Origin: a virus
Direction: 5' to 3' (one strand)
Length of the DNA stretch: 64,000 nt
IMG/VR virus record: IMGVR_UViG_3300032011_000001
Coordinates: 62,001-126,000 of that record
A model generated the notes under the pieces. It was given only the letters and a program-made list of their open reading frames with translations. It was not told where the DNA came from and did not search any database. The translations under genes were made by a program, and so were the position numbers. Shown in pieces: positions 54,772-61,030 of the stretch. Within the stretch, counting starts at the first letter, position 1. Every line of letters starts with the position of its first letter.

Positions 54772-55109
54772 TATTGTTGTTCCTGTTCTACTGCCATTCG
54801 TGCTGCTGTTTTCAAAATACTTACCAAACCCGCTTGTGTTGGGAAGTCTTCAACCATGTCCCATTCAAATTTATTGGGCAAGAAGCCATTAACGCTTGCG
54901 GTTGCGGCTGCATTGTCCCACTTCTGCAGCGAGATATGATTGAAGTGTCCGTCATTGCGAGTATCGGACAACCACTTAGTGGTAAATACATCTTTTACAA
55001 ATTCAACCAAAGCAGGTTTAACCAATTGACGATAGTATGTCTGATGATCTATCGAGCTTCTAAGATAGTCGCTTCTGGTATAAATGAATGGTTTTAAGAT
55101 ATTCGGCAT
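54771..55109 (-). CDS. Small hypothetical protein
   Basis: The 112-aa product MPNILKPFIYTRSDYLRSSI continues HQTYYRQLVKPALVEFVKDV and ISLQKWDNAAATASVNGFLP. Aromatic-rich and helical. No known family. The stop/start overlap ties it to the next gene. Confidence 0.58.
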   Translation of the reverse strand: MPNILKPFIYTRSDYLRSSIDHQTYYRQLVKPALVEFVKDVFTTKWLSDTRNDGHFNHISLQKWDNAAATASVNGFLPNKFEWDMVEDFPTQAGLVSILKTAARMAVEQEQQ

Positions 55110-55118
55110 AATAAACTC

Positions 55119-55316
55119 CTATTGGCTTTCGGTGAATTGGTCATAAGATGCAGACTTTTCTGATGCTTTGTAACCATTGTTATATCCATGCTCAAATGCG
55201 GCGCGGTTTGTATCAAATATTCTTTTATAATAAGAACCATTAATATCCTTATATACGCCCAAGACCTTCGAACGATCTCCAACGGTTGTTACATACGTTT
55301 TGAACTCTTTCATCAT
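55119..55316 (-). CDS. Small hypothetical protein
   Basis: The 65-aa product MMKEFKTYVTTVGDRSKVLG continues VYKDINGSYYKRIFDTNRAA and FEHGYNNGYKASEKSASYDQ. First gene after the promoter at 55349-55376. Beta-like start, helical end. Not recognised. Confidence 0.58.
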   Translation of the reverse strand: MMKEFKTYVTTVGDRSKVLGVYKDINGSYYKRIFDTNRAAFEHGYNNGYKASEKSASYDQFTESQ

Positions 55317-55348
55317 TTTTGTTTCCTTTGCCTCTTTAAGATGTACCC

Positions 55349-55376
55349 ATTATACCAAGCCTGACAGAAATAGCAA
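55349..55376 (-). promoter_or_regulatory. Sigma70-type promoter (TTGCTA-16-TATAAT)
   Basis: Minus-strand TTGCTA (55376-55371), a 16-nt spacer, then TATAAT (55354-55349), downstream of the second copy of the conserved non-coding element. Same spacing as the promoter after copy 1. Confidence 0.7.
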
Positions 55377-55404
55377 GGCTTTTTTCATCTTTTTTTCTCT
55401 TTAA

Positions 55405-55524
55405 TTCCGGCAACTTACGCAAAAAGCGACAATCAGGTACTTACGCGCATTTGCTTGACTTGTGGCCACTTTCAGGTACTTACGTGGATCTGCTTTTGGG
55501 GGTAGATCCATCGGCATGTCGCAC
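55405..55524 (-). repeat. Conserved non-coding element, copy 2
   Basis: Blocks on the plus strand are TTCCGG (55405), ACTTACG (55413), AAAGCGACAAT (55423), extra ACTTACG (55439), ACTTACGTGGATCT (55478), AGATC (55504) and CATCGGCATGTCGCAC (55509). This copy carries two TCAGGTACTTACG units. A GGATCT/AGATCC stem and a GCGACA/TGTCGC pairing are possible. It lies between the terminator at 55529-55555 and the promoter at 55349-55376. Confidence 0.65.
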
Positions 55525-55528
55525 ATAC

Positions 55529-55555
55529 AAAAAAACCCCCTAAAAACAGGGGGTT
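55529..55555 (-). terminator. Rho-independent terminator
   Basis: Minus-strand 8-bp perfect stem AACCCCCT / AGGGGGTT with a GTTTTT loop, extending into a run of T. It lies ~17 nt after the stop of the gene at 55572-55877 and ends the operon from the right. A further ACTTACG lies on the minus strand just before it. Confidence 0.88.
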
Positions 55556-55571
55556 ACGTAAGTACTTGTAT

Positions 55572-55877
55572 TCATTGAAGTTTTCTCTTCCAGTGTTCTA
55601 TGGTCTTGACCTTCTTGCCCACCGGACAGATCTCGTATGTTCCACCGTTAAAGGCCGTCATAACAAAACGTATGCCCTTAACATTCACAAGGATCTTCCT
55701 CTCCCACATATCAACATCTTCCACCACCGCTATGCGACAATGGAAAGCGTGAACAAATGCATCAATATACTTTTCCACCTGTGGCAGTGTCGGAACCTTT
55801 GCTACTATCGGCAAAGATACAATAGCAAAGGAAAAGACACACCCCAGAAAAAAGCTTAGCACATTGCCTCGGCTCAC
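55572..55877 (-). CDS. Small membrane-anchored protein
   Basis: The 101-aa product MSRGNVLSFFLGCVFSFAIV continues SLPIVAKVPTLPQVEKYIDA, with one TM helix of about residues 7-25 (or a signal anchor), then a soluble domain (AFHCRIAVVEDVDMWERKIL, FVMTAFNGGTYEICPVGKKV). Last gene before the terminator at 55529. No family. Confidence 0.6.
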   Translation of the reverse strand: MSRGNVLSFFLGCVFSFAIVSLPIVAKVPTLPQVEKYIDAFVHAFHCRIAVVEDVDMWERKILVNVKGIRFVMTAFNGGTYEICPVGKKVKTIEHWKRKLQ

Positions 55878-56164
55878 ACATCCCCAGCCTTTGCTGATGC
55901 GGCGTACTCATTGAACCTTTCGATGATCTGCTCAAAAGTTGCCTTGTCTTTTAAAGAAAAGCTGGTTGTCACAAAACGAATGTCCACATTCTCTGTGTCA
56001 ATCGCTGTGTTTCCTTCTTCATCTTCTTTCAGAACTTGCTTGGGTAGGTAGAATTCGTTTACTCCCTCTGGTTTTAAAACAATAACATAGTCTTCACTAT
56101 CGTTGATGTTATATTTGTCTTCCATTTCGATATTGCCCTTCATTGCTTCTTCTTTTTTTGTCAT
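55874..56164 (-). CDS. Small acidic hypothetical protein
   Basis: The start MTKKEEAMKGNIEMEDKYNI (AGGAAG-like site upstream) gives 96 aa. It continues DYVIVLKPEGVNEFYLPKQV and FVTTSFSLKDKATFEQIIER, a beta-rich core with a helical end. Coupled by 4 nt to the membrane-anchored gene. Confidence 0.55.
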   Translation of the reverse strand: MTKKEEAMKGNIEMEDKYNINDSEDYVIVLKPEGVNEFYLPKQVLKEDEEGNTAIDTENVDIRFVTTSFSLKDKATFEQIIERFNEYAASAKAGDV

Positions 56165-56186
56165 TCGACTTCCTTTCGTTTTTATC

Positions 56187-56414
56187 TTAATTGTAATAGG
56201 CAAAAGAGTCAGAACTCTTTCGCTTTCTTAGGCGAGTTTCTTTCTCCACAACGACGAGTGCTTTGCGAACTTCGGTCAGAGAAGCTGATGGCATCTCTTG
56301 TCTCTCAAGGATGTCGTTTACCTCTTCTCTTATCTGTCTTGCTGTTTTGAAGTGTATGTACGACAGAACGTCGATCACACACAATTCTATTTCTTTTCTC
56401 TCTGCTTTGGTCAT
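56187..56414 (-). CDS. Winged-helix-like small protein
   Basis: The start MTKAERKEIELCVIDVLSYI (GGAGG upstream) gives 75 aa. It continues KTARQIREEVNDILERQEMP and SASLTEVRKALVVVEKETRL with the end RKRKSSDSFAYYN. The order helix - helix-turn-helix - basic wing with an aromatic tail is typical of minimal winged-helix DNA binders. Early operon, possible regulator. Confidence 0.6.
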   Translation of the reverse strand: MTKAERKEIELCVIDVLSYIHFKTARQIREEVNDILERQEMPSASLTEVRKALVVVEKETRLRKRKSSDSFAYYN

Positions 56415-56428
56415 AGGGCCTCCTCCCA

Positions 56429-56623
56429 TTATCCAAGAACTTTGACTAAAAATGTAACGTCGATATAATTGCTTATTAATACTTTATCACATAAAGAAGA
56501 AACTTTAATATATTTTCTTTGCATGGTGCCATAATCTATGGTTTTTATCTTTTCTTCTAGTATTATGACGACGGAGCCATCAACTAAAGAGACGAGCTCA
56601 CCTCTCTTGTATCGAGCTTCCAC
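56429..56623 (-). CDS. SH3-like barrel protein
   Basis: The 64-aa product MEARYKRGELVSLVDGSVVI continues ILEEKIKTIDYGTMQRKYIK and SNYIDVTFLVKVLG. The R-G-E-L-V-S-L opening and V-V-I-I-L strand match the small-barrel series. Next to another barrel gene (56626-56826), only 2 nt apart. Confidence 0.62.
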   Translation of the reverse strand: MEARYKRGELVSLVDGSVVIILEEKIKTIDYGTMQRKYIKVSSLCDKVLISNYIDVTFLVKVLG

Positions 56624-56625
56624 AA

Positions 56626-56826
56626 TTAACCTGAAATTTCCTGCAGCTCTTGTGGCTGGAAGTATAAAACCTTCTGAGTATTTCCCCTGGAGATTGGGAC
56701 AGAAACGGCAACTACGTCACCCTCGCAGAATGTCTCTATTGACACAACGCTCCCCTGTAAACCAATCAGCTCATCGCTAATGCCAAGTAGATCTTCTTTA
56801 ATTAAAACAATAGAACCTATTTTCAA
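56626..56826 (-). CDS. SH3-like barrel protein
   Basis: The 66-aa product MKIGSIVLIKEDLLGISDEL continues IGLQGSVVSIETFCEGDVVA and VSVPISRGNTQKVLYFQPQE. It has the I-G-S-I-V-L and GSVV strands plus a second G-D-V-V-A-V strand. A textbook small barrel by pattern. Confidence 0.65.
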   Translation of the reverse strand: MKIGSIVLIKEDLLGISDELIGLQGSVVSIETFCEGDVVAVSVPISRGNTQKVLYFQPQELQEISG

Positions 56827-57113
56827 AACTGCTCTCCTCTTTCGTTAATCATTTCATAGTACTTAACTATCCACTTCAATGTCCTCATGAATGCTGCCCT
56901 CTTCTTTTTCAAATCCTTTGCCTCGTCTTTGTCAACACAATGATACGTCCTCACTGTTGACTCTATGCATGCGAACAGGCTATAGAGATAGCAGTTCACA
57001 AGGAGGGATGACTTATCTGGCTCATTCTGCCAGCCTTCGTCATCGTCAGCGGAGAGAATTTTCCAAAGGTTCCCCTCGTTCCCTACCTCTAACGGTTTTA
57101 AGTGTGTCGCCAT
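56823..57113 (-). CDS. Small helical hypothetical protein
   Basis: The start MATHLKPLEVGNEGNLWKIL (GGAGGG upstream) gives 96 aa. It continues SLLVNCYLYSLFACIESTVR and AAFMRTLKWIVKYYEMINER. Helical and aromatic-rich. The 5' part overlaps the barrel gene 57046-57294 by 68 nt in another frame. Confidence 0.55.
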   Translation of the reverse strand: MATHLKPLEVGNEGNLWKILSADDDEGWQNEPDKSSLLVNCYLYSLFACIESTVRTYHCVDKDEAKDLKKKRAAFMRTLKWIVKYYEMINERGEQF

Positions 57114-57294
57114 GTTTGTACCCTCCGGAAGATATTTCCATAAAACATTCTCGATGCTCAACACATTTACGAATGTCGCGGCCACAAAGCCAAGCTACTC
57201 GATAAGTGTTCTTTTCTCTTCCTGGCCCGACAACGACTCCCACTCCGTAGGAAACATTCCAAGGCTTTACTCCGAGAACAAGAGCTCCGTCCAT
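57046..57294 (-). CDS. SH3-like barrel protein with basic tail
   Basis: The 82-aa product MDGALVLGVKPWNVSYGVGV continues VVGPGREKNTYRVAWLCGRD and EHRECFMEISSGGYKHGDTL. The G-V-G-V-V-V-G-P pattern fits a small barrel, although the start lacks the usual G-D. The last ~20 residues (KTVRGRERGEPLENSLR) overlap the next gene. Its ATG comes within 4 nt after the stop of the VWA gene. Confidence 0.5.
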   Translation of the reverse strand: MDGALVLGVKPWNVSYGVGVVVGPGREKNTYRVAWLCGRDIRKCVEHRECFMEISSGGYKHGDTLKTVRGRERGEPLENSLR

Positions 57295-57297
57295 ATA

Positions 57298-58464
57298 CTA
57301 AATACCCAGAACCTTCTCATTCCCGCATTTAAAATTTGTATAAGACATAACTCTTTTCGGAGCGATCCAAAGACGCTTGCACATACTTCGGCCTGGAGTC
57401 GGGGCTCCAAGGTCTGTAACGACGATATGAGCATCATAATTGTGCTCATTCACATACTTTGTCGGTGCATCAAAACATGTACCTCCAGTCAATACTCTCT
57501 CTCGTTTTACGCTATGTCCCTTCTTTACTCTGACAATCTTATCCTCGTGGACCCTTGTATCGAAAGGTATAAGATCAAAGTCAACAATGCTGCTCAGTAC
57601 ACTAATCTCAGAAAAGAATTCGGCCAACATCTTATCGTCAACCGAGCCGGACTGATCTAGGCTCAGGGCTATCTTTGCAACTCTTCTAACTTTCTTGGCT
57701 GGAAAGACGTATGGAAACCTCTTGTTTATTTTTCTAACTGTGCTGTTCTTTTCCATTCTTTGGGAAGTCTTACAGAAATACCTGAGTACTTTTTGCCAAC
57801 TAACTCTTGCTCCAACATATTTGTCGATAAGTTTGTTTTTCATCTCCGCTGTAACGGTTCCCCACCTGTTTGTCTTTGAACAGTCGCTAACTGCTTTCGA
57901 GATAGCATCCTCTAGATTGCTGTTTGCTATCTCAGAGCCTACAGAGGCTTTTGCATCGCCCGGTGTATCACCAGTCGCCGGTGCCCACTCCTCGTGGCTG
58001 TCGAGCTCTGAGACACCATCAACATCCTCGTCGGACATCTGGGAAAGTATGGCCTGATAATACCACTCTGAGGTTTTTCCAGCAGGCATGTTCTCAAAAG
58101 GACCTTTTCCTGGGAAGCATGCAATATCTGGTAGCTCGCCCTCCAGGTGACTGTTGATGGCAAGATCTGCAGCGATGTTCCAAACCTTATGGTTTGTTCT
58201 CTTTTCTGCAGTGACGTGGTTAAAGATAAGATGATAGAACTCGTGCTTTAGAACGCCCAAGATCTCTCTAGCTGGTAATGAATTTATAAACTCTTCATTG
58301 TAGAGAAGTTGAAAGCGGCTCGTCGATTCGTTGAAGCGAACTCCGCAAGTGGGCACACTGCTGTCACTTATCTTATCTATCTGTAGAGAAATGTATGAGA
58401 AAAACGGCTCGTCCCTCAATAGGGCAGACAAGTGCTTTCTCATATCAAACTTTCTTTTACTCAT
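57298..58464 (-). CDS. VWA-like metallopeptidase-fold protein (DUF2201 type), MoxR partner
   Basis: The start MSKRKFDMRKHLSALLRDEP has GAGG 8 nt upstream and gives 388 aa. An N-terminal metallopeptidase-like domain shows ILGVLKHEFYHLIFNHVTAE with HExxH (~74-78) and VWNIAADLAINSHLEG. The C-terminal VWA-like domain begins KIALSLDQSGSVDDKMLAEF (MIDAS DxSxS at ~260) and has VLTGGTCFDAPTKY and AHIVVTDLGAPTPG. These features match DUF2201 proteins that pair with MoxR AAA ATPases. The MoxR gene is immediately upstream with an 8-nt overlap, so the two act as a unit. Confidence 0.88.
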   Translation of the reverse strand: MSKRKFDMRKHLSALLRDEPFFSYISLQIDKISDSSVPTCGVRFNESTSRFQLLYNEEFINSLPAREILGVLKHEFYHLIFNHVTAEKRTNHKVWNIAADLAINSHLEGELPDIACFPGKGPFENMPAGKTSEWYYQAILSQMSDEDVDGVSELDSHEEWAPATGDTPGDAKASVGSEIANSNLEDAISKAVSDCSKTNRWGTVTAEMKNKLIDKYVGARVSWQKVLRYFCKTSQRMEKNSTVRKINKRFPYVFPAKKVRRVAKIALSLDQSGSVDDKMLAEFFSEISVLSSIVDFDLIPFDTRVHEDKIVRVKKGHSVKRERVLTGGTCFDAPTKYVNEHNYDAHIVVTDLGAPTPGRSMCKRLWIAPKRVMSYTNFKCGNEKVLGI

Positions 58465-59578
58465 CTTTCTGGTCCTCGACAAAGCTCAAAATGTCAACGA
58501 TATATTCACGAATAACAGTACCATCCGCTGTTTTAGATTTGTGAAATGCCACAATGTTTTTAAGTTCCCCCGAACCGATGATCGACCAAAGCTTGGCAGC
58601 GGCCTCGGAAGGAACCTTGACAAAGTATTCACACACGTTTGCAAGCACCTCTTCTTCGATCTCTTCAGGGCCGATGAAAAGAGCTGAATTCTCCTCATCT
58701 AATTTCTCGATAAGATCGCAATGCTCTGATAGGGTGAAGTCCTCCACCAAGTCCAGCTTACCATCATAAAACACATCCTCGATAGAGACTTTTCTTTCGC
58801 AGTTTTTCAGATAGTCAGCAAAGGACACAGATGCCTGCATGCCAACAAAAGAGCATGAGATGTTGTAAATGGACTCTAGAACGAATTCATCCTTATTGTG
58901 CATGTATTGTTGAATGAGCTCACCTACCGTGGTGCTTAGTCGATCCCAAGATCTTCGACTAGGATATACGGTGCCGGGAGAGTGCTCCTCTGCAAACTCT
59001 AAGAACTTTGGCTCTCTGTCCAGGAAGTCAATAATTTCCGAGACAACTTTTCCTTTGGCCCAAGCCTTCCAATCTTCATGCGAAGGGTCAACATCAAAGA
59101 CCGACCACCTGTCTAACTCTGCAGGGTCCATCTCTCCCACTTGGTATGAAGAGCTTTCCTGAGCTCCTCCGTTAATGGCTGCGAAGATGATGGTGTCCGG
59201 GTGTAGCGTCCAGCCTGCCAGCTTTCTGCTGTCCGTTAACTCAAAAATACCCTGTCGGACTTCGAGGACCGCACGATCAATTTCGTCGAAGAAAAGCACA
59301 ACAGGCTCAGTGCATGCTTGCACTAGCCATGAAAACGGTCTAAACCTTGATGCCTTCTGGCCATTGACATCGTAAGACTCCTGGCTCGGGATACCAAGTA
59401 AGTCACCCTCTGTCATCTGAGAAGCTCGGCGCTCTACAACTGGAAGCTCGACGGTATTCGCGAACTGGTATATAACCTGGCTTTTTCCAATCCCATGCTT
59501 CCCTCTAAGAAGCACAGGCAACCTAGCACTGGTTACTAACGGAAGGCATCTATTCAACGAAGAAAAAGAAATGCTCAT
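58457..59578 (-). CDS. MoxR/CbbQ-like AAA+ ATPase
   Basis: The 373-aa product shows VLLRGKHGIGKSQVIYQFAN (Walker A GKHGIGKS, ~26-33), QMTEGDLLGIPSQ, VVLFFDEIDRAVLEVRQGIF (Walker B DEID), IIFAAINGG (sensor 1) and MDPAELDRWSVFDVDP with the arginine-finger region. A ~100-residue C-terminal helical extension follows. MoxR-type ATPases remodel or activate partner proteins together with VWA proteins. Phage copies occur in T4-like phages and lack a proven role. Confidence 0.9.
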   Translation of the reverse strand: MSISFSSLNRCLPLVTSARLPVLLRGKHGIGKSQVIYQFANTVELPVVERRASQMTEGDLLGIPSQESYDVNGQKASRFRPFSWLVQACTEPVVLFFDEIDRAVLEVRQGIFELTDSRKLAGWTLHPDTIIFAAINGGAQESSSYQVGEMDPAELDRWSVFDVDPSHEDWKAWAKGKVVSEIIDFLDREPKFLEFAEEHSPGTVYPSRRSWDRLSTTVGELIQQYMHNKDEFVLESIYNISCSFVGMQASVSFADYLKNCERKVSIEDVFYDGKLDLVEDFTLSEHCDLIEKLDEENSALFIGPEEIEEEVLANVCEYFVKVPSEAAAKLWSIIGSGELKNIVAFHKSKTADGTVIREYIVDILSFVEDQKDE

Positions 59579-59600
59579 TTTTTATCCTTTTGTGTTTTAG

Positions 59601-60602
59601 TTAATAGTTGTTGTACTTGCGGCTTGATGAGATCATCTCATCAGTCCTCTTTATGAAGGCTCTTGCTATATCATACCACTGTTGTTCGGTAATGTCAATA
59701 GCTAGATCAATGTTTTTTTGATTTTCTTGTATTGGCTCTCCGGATGGAGAAATAACCTCAACATTACTAGACAGTTCTATAAACTTATATCCGCTGGCCA
59801 GCTCTGCATGCAAGCTTTCGAGCAACGTTCCGAGAACCTGCATCGCGCTTCTCTCTCCCTTTGACAGCTCTTCAATAGCGTTGATGTCGTGAGCCTCAAG
59901 TTGTCGATACAAAGCTGCAACCTGCCTCTGAGAGTAAAGGGTGCATGCATGAAGAAATGGTGTGTTTATCTTTATGATTTCCCTCTCTCGAAAGTCACAC
60001 TTATGATATGCAGTAGAGTAGGCATTGTGAGTCTTTGTCTTTTTTTTGGGAGGAGCAAAAGGTAGAGAGCTAAGTTCTATAAACTTGTCTCTTGCATACA
60101 CTCCCTTTAGCATCTTCCTAAAAGATTTGTCACTCATTCCCCTGGGCTTTTGTCTCTTCATATCCGCACTCAATTCGTGCTTATAGTTGTGCACTGCCCA
60201 CAAATTGTAATACATCTTTTCTGCCATCCTTCGAAGAATAGGAAAGGCGTTGGTGAACGAAGGACCAAACAAGCCAGAGTTTGCGAGAGGGAGAGCAGTG
60301 ACAGCGAAAGTATTCGTGCTGCCAGTCTTGGATGAGTCATACAAGCTGCTACCTAAAGTTCCTGGAGTAAAGCTTCTACTTGGTTCGTAGACATATTCAT
60401 TGCTTGTCTTCGAATAAAAATAGTGGGGTTTATTTTTTATCTTCAAGATAGACATGTGGCCAACACCATTCTTATTGAGTTCCTCGAATAGACCTCTAAA
60501 GAAAAGCTTAGCACACTCCCGAACAAGGGGAATGTGCTTTGCTTTGTGTGGACACTTTCGAATATCGTGAGTCGGCTCTTTGCAGTACGAGCATTTTCTC
60601 AT
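59601..60602 (-). CDS. Zinc-knuckle (CCHC) protein in the MoxR operon
   Basis: The 333-aa product begins MRKCSYCKEPTHDIRKCPHK, a perfect C-x2-C-x4-H-x4-C zinc knuckle at residues 4-17, a fold best known for single-stranded nucleic acid binding. The rest has no domain I know: LFFRGLFEELNKNG, SSLYDSSKTGSTNTFAVTAL, KMYYNLWAVHNYKHEL, PFAPPKKKTKTHNAYSTAYH, QVAALYRQLEAHDIN. Position before the MoxR gene (~22 nt) suggests it recruits or is a substrate of the MoxR-VWA pair. Confidence 0.75.
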   Translation of the reverse strand: MRKCSYCKEPTHDIRKCPHKAKHIPLVRECAKLFFRGLFEELNKNGVGHMSILKIKNKPHYFYSKTSNEYVYEPSRSFTPGTLGSSLYDSSKTGSTNTFAVTALPLANSGLFGPSFTNAFPILRRMAEKMYYNLWAVHNYKHELSADMKRQKPRGMSDKSFRKMLKGVYARDKFIELSSLPFAPPKKKTKTHNAYSTAYHKCDFREREIIKINTPFLHACTLYSQRQVAALYRQLEAHDINAIEELSKGERSAMQVLGTLLESLHAELASGYKFIELSSNVEVISPSGEPIQENQKNIDLAIDITEQQWYDIARAFIKRTDEMISSSRKYNNY

Positions 60603-60610
60603 ATTCTAAC

Positions 60611-60955
60611 CTACTTCTTTTTCTTGGTAGATGTCTTTGTCTTCTTGGCGGGTGTTTTTGGTTTTGGCTTTGCTTTAGGTTGGGCCTTCTTTGTCGGCGG
60701 GGCCACAGCCTTAGTCGCTCTATCCTTCAAGGATTTCACTTCTTGTTTTGCTTCGTCCAATTTTGACTTTAAGTACAGCACTTCGTTTTCAAGGGAAACC
60801 TTGTCATACAAAGCTGCTCGAAGTCTTGCTTGTGCTTCTTCGTACTTCTTTTCCATGTCTATCAATGCTGCATTAACTTTCTTTTGCAGATCGGGGGACA
60901 AGAGTCTTGAAGTGTTTTGTGCCACACTTTTCATGGCTTCTCTTAAACTAGGCAT
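60611..60955 (-). CDS. Coiled-coil protein with histone-H1-like Lys/Pro/Ala tail
   Basis: The 114-aa product has a helical coiled-coil (KKVNAALIDMEKKYEEAQAR, LENEVLYLKSKLDEAKQEVK) over residues ~25-80. A tail of Lys/Pro/Ala/Thr repeats follows (PTKKAQPKAKPKPKTPAKKT). The tail resembles bacterial and phage H1-like DNA-binding tails. First gene of the operon that continues into the zinc-knuckle, MoxR and VWA genes. Has its own promoter (60992-61020). Confidence 0.7.
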   Translation of the reverse strand: MPSLREAMKSVAQNTSRLLSPDLQKKVNAALIDMEKKYEEAQARLRAALYDKVSLENEVLYLKSKLDEAKQEVKSLKDRATKAVAPPTKKAQPKAKPKPKTPAKKTKTSTKKKK

Positions 60956-60991
60956 AATATTCCTCTCCTTATGTGAGATCGTGTTTTCAAT

Positions 60992-61020
60992 ATTATATCA
61001 AATTTATTGTGGAATGTAAA
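60992..61020 (-). promoter_or_regulatory. Sigma70-type promoter (TTTACA-17-TATAAT) for the MoxR operon
   Basis: Minus-strand TTTACA (61020-61015), a 17-nt spacer and TATAAT (60997-60992), only 10 nt after the stop of the MopE-VWA gene. The predicted start is near 60985, giving a ~30-nt leader with a GGAGAGG site. Confidence 0.78.
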
Positions 61021-61030
61021 GTTATTTTTA

